From assembly GCA_024280195.1 (NCBI GenBank), contig JAJRQP010000339.1, forward strand, positions 1-6,639: a stretch of DNA of 6,639 nt, in the 5' to 3' direction. Below the pieces are notes generated by a model. The model had not been told where the DNA came from and ran no database searches. It saw only the letters and a program-made list of their open reading frames with translations. This DNA comes from Bacteroidota bacterium (GTDB lineage Bacteria; Bacteroidota; Bacteroidia; Flavobacteriales_D; Crocinitomicaceae). Numbering within the stretch: the first letter of the stretch is position 1; every line of letters begins with the position of its first letter. Of this stretch, positions 1 to 6,237 are shown piece by piece. The translations under genes and the position numbers were made by a program.

Positions 1-36
1 CGTAGAGTAAAAGTAGCGCTAGAAAAATTAAGTTAA
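1..36 (+). CDS. C-terminal tail of an unidentified upstream gene (partial)
   Basis: The frame starting at base 1 is open for eleven codons (RRVKVALEKLS) and ends in TAA at 34-36. The final A of that stop is also the first base of the next gene's ATG, giving a TAATG overlap. The same arrangement occurs between two certain genes at 4334-4338, which supports reading this as a real gene end. The basic, amphipathic tail is far too short to identify a family. The 5' part lies outside the window. It could be a chance open frame. Confidence 0.4.
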   Translation, partial: RRVKVALEKLS

Positions 37-1019
37 TGAACGTTGAAGCTATATTTGAAGAATTCACAAAAAAGAGAATAGTTGTTCTCGGAGATGTGAT
101 GATAGATGCTTACTTACGAGGTAAAGTGACTCGCGTAAGCCCAGAAGCACCTGTGCCAATAATTGAGCTTTCTAAAAGTGAAGATAGGTTAGGCGGTGCT
201 GCAAATGTAGCATTGAATCTTCTAGCATTAGGAGCAACGCCCATTCTTTGTGCAATCATTGGAGAAGATGACGGTGGAGCAAAGTTTAATGAGTTATTAA
301 TCAAGCGAAAACTATCTGCAAAGGGAATTGTTCAATCTTCTCAACGAAAAACAACGATAAAAACACGAGTAATTGGCAATAATCAACATTTGTTGAGGAT
401 TGATGATGAAGATGTTAAAGCAATTAATTCGGCGCAAGAAAATGAAATTATTCAGAGAATTGACGACTTGATTTCTGATGGGATCGATGCCATTATAATG
501 GAAGATTACAACAAAGGATTGTTGACACCTAGAGTTATTGAAGATGTTATTTCTTTGGCAAATAAAAACAACGTTGCCGTTACCGTTGATCCTAAGAAAG
601 AAAATTTCTTTGCGTTTAAAAATGTTACTTTGTTCAAACCTAATTTAAAGGAATTAAAAGAAGGATTGAACTGTGATTTTGATTTCCCTGATGATAAGGT
701 TGCTTTCGAAAAGGCAATTGAACTATTGGAAAGTAAATTAAACAACAAAATTAGTTTTGTTACGCTTTCAGAACACGGTGTTTTTATTAAAAAAGAGAAT
801 CAAAAAAATTATTTACCTGCACATATTCGAAATATTTCCGATGTTAGTGGAGCAGGGGATACGGTAATTTCAGTAGCTACACTTTGCTTGACCGCTGGAC
901 TTTCTCCAAAACATATTGCAGAAATTGCCAACTTATCTGGAGGACTTGTGTGCGAATACAGTGGTGTGGTTCCAATCGATAGAGAATTGTTAATCAGTGA
1001 AGTGAAAAAGATTGTTTGA
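36..1019 (+). CDS. rfaE1: D-glycero-beta-D-manno-heptose-7-phosphate kinase (RfaE domain I, PfkB family)
   Basis: This PfkB/ribokinase-fold sugar kinase of 327 residues resembles the N-terminal half of E. coli HldE. That enzyme phosphorylates heptose 7-phosphate at C1 in the cytoplasm, a step toward ADP-heptose for lipopolysaccharide. Visible matches are GDVMIDAY (19-26), SPEAPVP (35-41) and GGAANVALN (53-61, the PfkB N-terminal signature region). Further matches are TTIKTRVIGNNQ (106-117), DYNKG (157-161), DPKK (185-188), KPN (201-203) and the C-terminal signature DVSGAGDT (269-276), with Asp275 as the expected catalytic base. It stops where HldE would continue into its nucleotidyltransferase domain, so the adenylyltransferase must be encoded elsewhere. 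The ATG overlaps the upstream stop (TAATG), suggesting translational coupling. A related sugar kinase with another substrate is possible, but the RfaE-specific motifs make that less likely. Confidence 0.87.
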   Translation: MNVEAIFEEFTKKRIVVLGDVMIDAYLRGKVTRVSPEAPVPIIELSKSEDRLGGAANVALNLLALGATPILCAIIGEDDGGAKFNELLIKRKLSAKGIVQSSQRKTTIKTRVIGNNQHLLRIDDEDVKAINSAQENEIIQRIDDLISDGIDAIIMEDYNKGLLTPRVIEDVISLANKNNVAVTVDPKKENFFAFKNVTLFKPNLKELKEGLNCDFDFPDDKVAFEKAIELLESKLNNKISFVTLSEHGVFIKKENQKNYLPAHIRNISDVSGAGDTVISVATLCLTAGLSPKHIAEIANLSGGLVCEYSGVVPIDRELLISEVKKIV

Positions 1020-1021
1020 TT

Positions 1022-2851
1022 ATGACTATCAAAGAAATTCGTGAAAAAATTAACTTGCTAATCTATGACAAGAAGAGAAAAGTTCTTGCTGGGTTAACAA
1101 TCATGAATGTTATGGTGTCACTGGTCGCTCTTTGTACATTAGTCTATTACTACGGATTTCAATTAACAGATTTTTCAAAAGATATATGTTTTAAAATTTT
1201 AGAATTCAGTTTTGCATTCTACATCCTACGATTTTTAATTAAAGTCTTTTTTGATTTTCATCCACCAACTTTTATACGAAATAATTGGTTCGAAGCGTCT
1301 GTAATCGGATTCTTATTGATAGAAGGGATTTCATACAATTTCTTCGACACAATGATTATTGAACGATTCTTCATGTATCTTGGTTTTAAAGAATTTGGCG
1401 CTTTTTCAATGGTGTTCATTCAATTATTTATCTTCATTTTAATTCTCAATAGTTTATTTAAGCAAAGAAATTTTAAGCCTTGGATGAAGATTCATCCTGG
1501 TTGGTTGTTCACCATTTCTATTGGAATGATGACATTGATTGGAGGACTACTCTTAATGCTTCCAGAAATGTCAAGAATTGAGGGAGGAATGGGGTTCATT
1601 GATTCTCTATTCTTGTCTATGTCTTCTGTGAGTGTAACTGGTTTAAGTCCTGTTGATTTAGCAAGTGACTTGACATTTAAAGGACAGGTAATTGTTTTGA
1701 TAATGATCAAGTTAGGAGGATTAAATACCATTGCTTTTGGAGCATTGATGTTGATTGTTGCCAAGTTTGGTGTGGGAATTAAATACCATGAAGTGATCGA
1801 AGACTTTGTGAATAAAGATTCTATTCTGAATGCGAAATCAATGCTTGCCAAAATAGTTCTCTGGGCAACTACGATTGAGATAATCGGGATTATTATTCTT
1901 TTTATAGGCTTTGGAGATGAAGGAGTATTTGCAGATTCAGGCAATCGGTTTTTTCAGGCAGTATTTCATGGAGTTTCGGGATTCAATAATGCTGGTCTGT
2001 CAACTTTGAGTGGGGGAGTCATGCATCCAGATGTTATTAATAATACCTTTGTGCATACAGTGATTATGATTCTCTTTTTCTTTGGAGGTTTCGGAATGAT
2101 CTACATGTTCGATTTGTTTGAAATCAAACGACTAAGAGAAAGAATGAGTAAACCTTGGAAGACGATAGAATTTGGTACCAAAATTTCACTTTATTTTACT
2201 TTAGGGTTATTGATATTCGGGGCGTTGATTTTTATCATTTTTGAATGGAACAATACATTGAAAGATCACGGAACTTTAAGTGCAATTACAACTGCATTGT
2301 TTGAATCTATGACAACTAGAAATGCGGGATTCAATGTTGTTGACACAACGGCTTTAACATTGCCAGTTGTCATTGTTTTTCTATTTTTAATGTTCATTGG
2401 AGCATCTTCAGGTTCAGCAGGTGGTGGTATCAGAACTTCTACTTTTGCCATTATGTGGGCATCATTGATTTCTACGGTAAAAGGCAGAAAACACATTGAA
2501 CTTTTTAAAAGAACAATTACCAATGATACCGTTTTAAAAGCGTACGCAATATTTTTATTCTTCGTAATCGGAAATATTTTCGGAACCTTTGCTTTGGCAA
2601 TTACTGAATCAGATTTAATTGCCTCAGGACAATATACATTCCTTGATTTAGTCTTTGAACATGTTTCTGCAGCAAGTACTGTGGGACTTTCAACGGGGTT
2701 GACGGCTGATATGAGCCCCGCTGGAAAAATTGTTCTTATTGTTGCTATGTTTATTGGTCGTGTGGGAACATTAACATTGGCGTATTTAGTCGGAAAGAAA
2801 GTCATTAGTAAAAATTATAAATATCCAAAAGGCCATACGATGGTCGGTTAA
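1022..2851 (+). CDS. trkH: TrkH/KtrB-family potassium uptake protein with N-terminal four-helix extension
   Basis: This inner-membrane K+ translocating subunit shows the four pore repeats of the Trk/Ktr superfamily. Their selectivity-filter segments are VTGLS (205-209), NNAGLS (322-327), RNAGF (433-437) and TVGLS (553-557), each with the filter glycine. The core starts near residue 158, where HPGW leads into a helix ending LLLMLP, much like KtrB. Ahead of it are about 155 residues with four hydrophobic segments (about 21-44, 55-77, 90-108, 126-146) that are absent from KtrB. At 609 residues it is well above the roughly 450-490 of KtrB and E. coli TrkH. I chose ATG 1022, 2 nt after the previous stop; TTG at 1016 in the same frame would add two residues and overlap that stop. 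Such transporters normally need a cytoplasmic TrkA/KtrA nucleotide-binding partner, and none is encoded here. Family is sure; the TrkH versus KtrB name is not. Confidence 0.93.
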   Translation: MTIKEIREKINLLIYDKKRKVLAGLTIMNVMVSLVALCTLVYYYGFQLTDFSKDICFKILEFSFAFYILRFLIKVFFDFHPPTFIRNNWFEASVIGFLLIEGISYNFFDTMIIERFFMYLGFKEFGAFSMVFIQLFIFILILNSLFKQRNFKPWMKIHPGWLFTISIGMMTLIGGLLLMLPEMSRIEGGMGFIDSLFLSMSSVSVTGLSPVDLASDLTFKGQVIVLIMIKLGGLNTIAFGALMLIVAKFGVGIKYHEVIEDFVNKDSILNAKSMLAKIVLWATTIEIIGIIILFIGFGDEGVFADSGNRFFQAVFHGVSGFNNAGLSTLSGGVMHPDVINNTFVHTVIMILFFFGGFGMIYMFDLFEIKRLRERMSKPWKTIEFGTKISLYFTLGLLIFGALIFIIFEWNNTLKDHGTLSAITTALFESMTTRNAGFNVVDTTALTLPVVIVFLFLMFIGASSGSAGGGIRTSTFAIMWASLISTVKGRKHIELFKRTITNDTVLKAYAIFLFFVIGNIFGTFALAITESDLIASGQYTFLDLVFEHVSAASTVGLSTGLTADMSPAGKIVLIVAMFIGRVGTLTLAYLVGKKVISKNYKYPKGHTMVG

Positions 2852-2857
2852 GTTAGA

Positions 2858-3592
2858 ATGGGAGAAAAGCAAGTAGTAAAACCGTATAACAAGAAAGAGG
2901 CGACTAAAAAAGAAGAGGTTGCGGAAATGTTCAATAATATTTCTAAGCGCTATGACTTTTTAAATCATTTCTTTTCAATGGGAATAGATAAGTTGTGGAG
3001 AAAAAAGTCCATAAAAGCATTGAGAGAAGTTGCTCCAAAGAGAATTTTGGATATCGCAACTGGAACGGGTGATTTTGCAATCGCTGCATTGAAATTAAAT
3101 CCAAAAGAAGTAATTGGAGTTGATATTTCGCAAGGAATGTTAGACGTTGGTATTGCCAAAATGAAAAAGAAAGGGGTTGATGATGTCATAAAAATGCAAT
3201 TGGGCGATTCTGAAGATCTTCCTTTCGAAGATGCTTATTTTGATGCATTGACAGTTGGTTTTGGGGTTCGTAATTATGAGAATCTAGAGAAAGGCTTAGG
3301 AGAAATGCTACGCGTTCTCAGAAAAGATGGAAAAGGAATTATATTAGAATTCTCTAAACCTAAAAACTTCCCCGTTAAACAGTTATTTGGATTTTATTCC
3401 AAGTACATCATTCCATTCTTCGGCAAGAAAGTATCCAAAGATGCCAGAGCTTATGAATATTTGCCAGAATCAGTTGCGGCATTTCCAGAGGGGGAAGCAT
3501 TTATGGATATTATGAGAAAAGTAGGTTATCAAAATGTAACAGCAAAACGTGTCTCTGGTGGAATAGCAACAATTTATTCAGGTACTAAATAA
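2858..3592 (+). CDS. ubiE: Demethylmenaquinone methyltransferase MenG/UbiE
   Basis: This is a class I SAM-dependent methyltransferase of 244 residues, the normal family length. It catalyses the last step of menaquinone synthesis, C-methylation of demethylmenaquinol. The first UbiE signature, beginning YDFLNHFFSMGIDKLWR, lies at 32-48. The SAM-binding motif I is LDIATGTGD (64-72), followed by GVDIS (87-91, acidic residue for the SAM ribose) and GDSEDLPF (116-123). GFGVRN (134-139) and the C-terminal GIATIYSGTK are also typical of UbiE. Menaquinone rather than ubiquinone is inferred from the Bacteroidota setting, so menG is an equally valid symbol. ATG 2858 lies 6 nt after the transporter stop. 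PorT follows, an adjacency I recall from other Bacteroidota. Confidence 0.95.
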   Translation: MGEKQVVKPYNKKEATKKEEVAEMFNNISKRYDFLNHFFSMGIDKLWRKKSIKALREVAPKRILDIATGTGDFAIAALKLNPKEVIGVDISQGMLDVGIAKMKKKGVDDVIKMQLGDSEDLPFEDAYFDALTVGFGVRNYENLEKGLGEMLRVLRKDGKGIILEFSKPKNFPVKQLFGFYSKYIIPFFGKKVSKDARAYEYLPESVAAFPEGEAFMDIMRKVGYQNVTAKRVSGGIATIYSGTK

Positions 3593-3625
3593 CAATATCA
3601 CAGCAATCAATACGTTTTTATTCGC

Positions 3626-4336
3626 ATGAAGCTATTAGCAAGCATATTTATTCTGATTTCATTCCTCTCTTTTTCTCAGAAAGAAAAGCCTAAGAATTAC
3701 AGAAGATTTGATGAGAAAACCATTCACTTTGGTTTTATGCTAGGTGCGAACACTTCCAACTTTACCGTTTTTCAAGTGCCAGATGTTTATGCGAAATATG
3801 GACTGAAATCTATTTCTTCAAAATCAACGCCTGGAGGACAGGTAGGAATTGTCTCTACCTTGAAATTAGGAACGCCAGTTGTTCGTTTGCGATTAATTCC
3901 CACATTATCATTTCAAGAACGTGTACTCAATTATCAGTTTGACACATTAATTACAGGAAATAGCATCGAATTCAATGAAGAACGTATCGGTTCAACAAAC
4001 ATTGATATTCCATTAATGCTCCAATTCAGAACTTTAAGATTGAATAATTTTGCTTCCTACATTTTATTAGGCGGACAATATTCCGTTGATTTACAATCAC
4101 AAGAGAATGCAAGTCAAGATTTCCTAGATCCTTTTCTGAAGATTAAAAAACACGATTTTCAAGCACAACTAGGAATTGGAGTCGAATTCTTTGCTCCTTA
4201 TTTCAAATTTGGAATGGAAGTGAAATATTCTCACGGTCTTATTAACTCGTTTGTTCCAGAAAATACAATCATTGCTCAACCAATTGATCGATTATACAAC
4301 AAAGTTTGGTGGTTTTCCATTATCTTTGAAGGATAA
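3626..4336 (+). CDS. porT: PorT-family outer-membrane protein of the type IX secretion system
   Basis: The 236-residue protein begins with a short signal peptide: MK, a hydrophobic stretch to about residue 16, then a likely signal-peptidase I site SFS|Q (17/18). After a basic linker (KEKPKNYRR) the rest alternates hydrophobic and polar residues with many glycines and aromatics, as expected of an outer-membrane beta-barrel. The first strand is around IHFGFMLGANTSNF (33-46), NIDIPLMLQF lies at 125-134, and the protein ends in an aromatic strand (KVWWFSIIFEG). These features and the position directly after ubiE match PorT, which is needed for type IX secretion and gliding in Bacteroidota. Its exact role in the translocon is less clear than that of the SprA pore. 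A generic OMP_b-brl_2 barrel protein is the alternative. A 33-nt gap separates it from ubiE, the widest in the operon, and its stop overlaps the next start. Confidence 0.83.
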   Translation: MKLLASIFILISFLSFSQKEKPKNYRRFDEKTIHFGFMLGANTSNFTVFQVPDVYAKYGLKSISSKSTPGGQVGIVSTLKLGTPVVRLRLIPTLSFQERVLNYQFDTLITGNSIEFNEERIGSTNIDIPLMLQFRTLRLNNFASYILLGGQYSVDLQSQENASQDFLDPFLKIKKHDFQAQLGIGVEFFAPYFKFGMEVKYSHGLINSFVPENTIIAQPIDRLYNKVWWFSIIFEG

Positions 4337-5868
4337 TGGCAGAAACAATCCAATTCCAAGTAACACCTGAACAAGCAAAAGATCTTGTTTTCCTAAAGCA
4401 AAAGATTCGTAAAGAATTACGTTTAAACAATGATGACTTCACTTTCAAATGGAAGCGTCGTTCTATTGATGCGCGAAATAGAAACATTAAAATCAATTGC
4501 ACATTTACAGTCTATTCTCCTGGAGAATCAGAAGGAAAACTGGATGAATTTATTGCTGAAAAAGAATTAAATGGCGAAGTTGCTATTGTTGGTTTTGGAC
4601 CTGCAGGAATATTTGCAGCACTTCGAGCACTCGAAAAAGGATTAAAACCAATTGTTTTTGAAAGAGGTAAAGATGTCCGTTCTAGAAGACGTGATTTGGC
4701 AATTTTGAACAAAGAATCAATCGTCAATCCTGAATCCAATTATTGTTATGGAGAAGGAGGAGCAGGAACTTATTCTGACGGAAAACTTTACACGCGCTCT
4801 AAAAAAAGAGGTGATGTACAACGAGCGTTGGAGTGGTTCGTTCAATTTGGAGCTGACGAGGACATCCTTGTTGATGCACATCCTCATATTGGAACCAATA
4901 AATTGCCTCAGATTATTGTTGCAATGAGAGAAACAATCATTGAGAATGGAGGAGAGGTCCATTTTGATGCTAAGGTAACGGATTTCTTTTCGGAGAATGG
5001 ACAAATTACAGGCTTAGAAATTAACAACGAAAAACAGTATTCTTTTAGTAACATTATTCTTGCTACAGGACACTCTGCGAGAGATATTTTTGATTTACTC
5101 CATGCAAAAAAATGGGAATTGAAAGCAAAACCATTTGCATTGGGAGTGAGAATAGAACACCCACAAGACCTCATTGATAAGATACAATACCGAGGAAGAT
5201 TAAATGATGACTTCATTCCGCCAGCATCGTATTCACTTGTCGCACAGGTGAATGGGAGAGGGGTGTATTCTTTTTGCATGTGTCCAGGAGGAATAGTCGC
5301 TCCATGCGCAACATCTCCAGGAGAAGTGGTAACCAATGGGTGGTCACCTTCTAAAAGAAATAATCCATTTGCAAATTCAGGAATCGTAGTGAGTATTTCT
5401 CCCGATGATTTTGAAGATAAATCTCCGTTTGCTTGTTTGAATTTTCAGAAGGAAGTGGAACAAAAGTGTTGGGAGGCAGCCGGTAAAGAACAAAAAGTTC
5501 CTGCACAGCGCTTAATGGACTTTTTAGAAGACAGAGTTTCTTCAGATTTGCCCGTTAGTTCTTATCAGCCAGGAATGACTTCTTTAGACCTCAATGAAAT
5601 TCTACCAGCTATTATTTCTAAAAACCTAAAAGTTGCTTTTAAAGCATTTGGAGAAAAGATGAAAGATTTTTTAACCAATGAAGCTGTGCTACATGCTCCA
5701 GAGTCAAGAACCTCTTCTCCCATCCAGATACCTAGAAATGAATTTTTACAACACCCAGATGTGAAGGGATTATTTCCTTGTGCAGAAGGAGCAGGTTATG
5801 CAGGGGGTATCATCTCAGCAGCAATCGATGGAATGAAATGTGTGGATCAGATTGTAGTTAAGAATTAA
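4336..5868 (+). CDS. COG2509-type FAD-dependent oxidoreductase of unknown substrate
   Basis: This 510-residue flavoprotein starts with a small basic alpha/beta domain (about 1-78). A Rossmann FAD-binding segment follows: IVGFGPAGIFAA (84-95), with GxGxxG glycines 86, 88 and 91 and the expected ribose-binding acid at Glu109. Other family landmarks are YGEGGAGTYSDGKL (138-151), HPHIGTN (182-188), ATGHSARD (the second dinucleotide-contact segment), FCMCPGG (313-319, Cys314 and Cys316) and EGAGYAGGI (484-492) near the C-terminus, which should close over the flavin. This order is that of the uncharacterised FAD-dependent dehydrogenases grouped as COG2509. Substrate and physiological role are unknown and the sequence does not reveal them. 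No signal peptide or membrane helix is seen, so it should be cytoplasmic. The ATG shares its A with the porT stop (TAATG), implying coupled translation with porT. Confidence 0.9.
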   Translation: MAETIQFQVTPEQAKDLVFLKQKIRKELRLNNDDFTFKWKRRSIDARNRNIKINCTFTVYSPGESEGKLDEFIAEKELNGEVAIVGFGPAGIFAALRALEKGLKPIVFERGKDVRSRRRDLAILNKESIVNPESNYCYGEGGAGTYSDGKLYTRSKKRGDVQRALEWFVQFGADEDILVDAHPHIGTNKLPQIIVAMRETIIENGGEVHFDAKVTDFFSENGQITGLEINNEKQYSFSNIILATGHSARDIFDLLHAKKWELKAKPFALGVRIEHPQDLIDKIQYRGRLNDDFIPPASYSLVAQVNGRGVYSFCMCPGGIVAPCATSPGEVVTNGWSPSKRNNPFANSGIVVSISPDDFEDKSPFACLNFQKEVEQKCWEAAGKEQKVPAQRLMDFLEDRVSSDLPVSSYQPGMTSLDLNEILPAIISKNLKVAFKAFGEKMKDFLTNEAVLHAPESRTSSPIQIPRNEFLQHPDVKGLFPCAEGAGYAGGIISAAIDGMKCVDQIVVKN

Positions 5869-5895
5869 TGCAACTAGCGAAGTATAGATGAATTC

Positions 5896-5920
5896 ACTTT
5901 TTGGCATTGCCCCAAAAAGT
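5896..5920. repeat. Perfect 9-bp inverted repeat with 7-nt loop
   Basis: ACTTTTTGG (5896-5904) and CCAAAAAGT (5912-5920) are perfect reverse complements around CATTGCC. It starts 27 nt after the oxidoreductase stop. On the plus strand it is followed by TACCAAAAAA rather than a U-tract, so it is not a canonical intrinsic terminator, although it could protect a 3' end. From memory, similar CTTTTTGGCATTGCC-like text recurs between genes in several Bacteroidota genomes; I could not check this. Confidence 0.6.
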
Positions 5921-5934
5921 TACCAAAAAAGTCT

Positions 5935-6068
5935 AGCGCTTCACAAATAACATCACCTTTCTAACTTTCTTTTCTTGAGTTAAAAGAACTCGTCGAAATG
6001 GCTCAAACAGCTTTTAACTCTTAATGAAAATTCAAGTTGAAATGTTCCGATGTTATTTCTAATGCGCT
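5935..6068. repeat. 134-nt long imperfect palindrome (structured element, possible REP/MITE-like repeat or ncRNA)
   Basis: The two halves can pair along almost their whole length. The outer arms 5935-5954 and 6049-6068 match at 17 of 20 positions, including a perfect 10-bp block AAATAACATC (5945-5954) with GATGTTATTT (6049-6058). Inside, 5958-5961 pairs with 6039-6042, 5963-5967 with 6034-6038 and 5970-5974 with 6026-6030. A second perfect 10-bp block joins GAGTTAAAAG (5977-5986) to CTTTTAACTC (6011-6020). The apical loop is 24 nt (5987-6010). That totals about 41 base pairs with small internal loops. No long coding frame crosses it. It may be a dispersed intergenic repeat, a small non-autonomous mobile element or a structured transcript; the sequence alone does not decide. 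Confidence 0.7.
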
Positions 6069-6106
6069 TTGGAAGAACTAAGATTTAGCTTCAGAGAAAG
6101 AAACTT

Positions 6107-6159
6107 CACTTTATCATTTTACATTTTATGTTCATTATTTTACATTAAAAAATAAAGTG
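6107..6159. repeat. Inverted repeat CACTTTAT/ATAAAGTG enclosing two ATTTTACATT direct repeats
   Basis: CACTTTAT (6107-6114) and ATAAAGTG (6152-6159) are perfect 8-bp reverse complements. Between them ATTTTACATT occurs twice (6116-6125 and 6137-6146), 21 bp apart. The segment is very AT-rich, so short repeats are easier to get by chance, and no function is claimed. Confidence 0.4.
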
Positions 6160-6184
6160 CCTCTAATAATTAATCTCAATTCAA

Positions 6185-6219
6185 AAAAAAATCCCGCTCA
6201 AACTGAGCAGGATTTTTTT
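6185..6219 (-). terminator. Intrinsic terminator of the S46 peptidase gene, possibly bidirectional
   Basis: A hairpin with a 3-nt loop (6201-6203) pairs 6185-6200 with 6204-6219. The core ATCC-C-GCTCA faces TGAGC-A-GGAT, flanked by A and T runs. In minus-strand RNA the only imperfect position (6195/6209) becomes a G-U wobble and the stem runs into a run of nine U, which fits termination of the peptidase gene whose stop is about 19 nt upstream. In plus-strand RNA the same position is a C-A mismatch, but a T-run still follows, so weaker termination of readthrough from the operon is plausible. Confidence 0.85.
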
Positions 6220-6237
6220 ATTTTCATTCTTACCAGC

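Larger units (their letters stand above)
5869..6237. other. Convergent intergenic region, non-coding and rich in secondary structure
   Basis: These 369 bases separate two genes that point at each other, so no promoter for either flanking gene is expected here. I see no credible coding sequence: the longest candidate starting from ATG 5888 is only 20 codons. The region holds a 9-bp hairpin (5896-5920), a 134-nt imperfect palindrome (5935-6068), a smaller inverted repeat with direct repeats inside (6107-6159) and a terminator (6185-6219), each listed separately. Structured dispersed repeats often sit between convergent genes. Confidence 0.8.

Noticed and set aside
1016..1018. TTG at 1016 as the transporter start
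   Set aside because: ATG 1022 lies two codons downstream in the same frame, sits just after the upstream stop and is a stronger start codon; the difference is only two residues.
1492..2805. Long open frames on the minus strand opposite the potassium transporter (150 and 179 residues)
   Set aside because: They are antisense shadows of a strongly supported membrane protein and show no domain or family resemblance.
3593..3625. Possible Bacteroidota promoter before porT (TACGTTTT at 3611-3618 resembles the TAnnTTTG -7 box)
   Set aside because: No TTTG -33 box lies at the right distance upstream, the last base of the -7 box does not match, and the start codon would follow within about 10 nt. Readthrough from ubiE is simpler.
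5888..5950. Short frame from ATG 5888 of 20 codons (MNSLFGIAPKSYQKSLALHK)
   Set aside because: It lies inside the structured repeat, its bases are explained by the inverted repeat, and it has no ribosome-binding site or recognisable family.
5869..6237. CRISPR array, tRNA or riboswitch in the intergenic region
   Set aside because: There are no regularly spaced repeats, no cloverleaf with a TΨC-like motif, and no downstream gene on the plus strand for a riboswitch to control.
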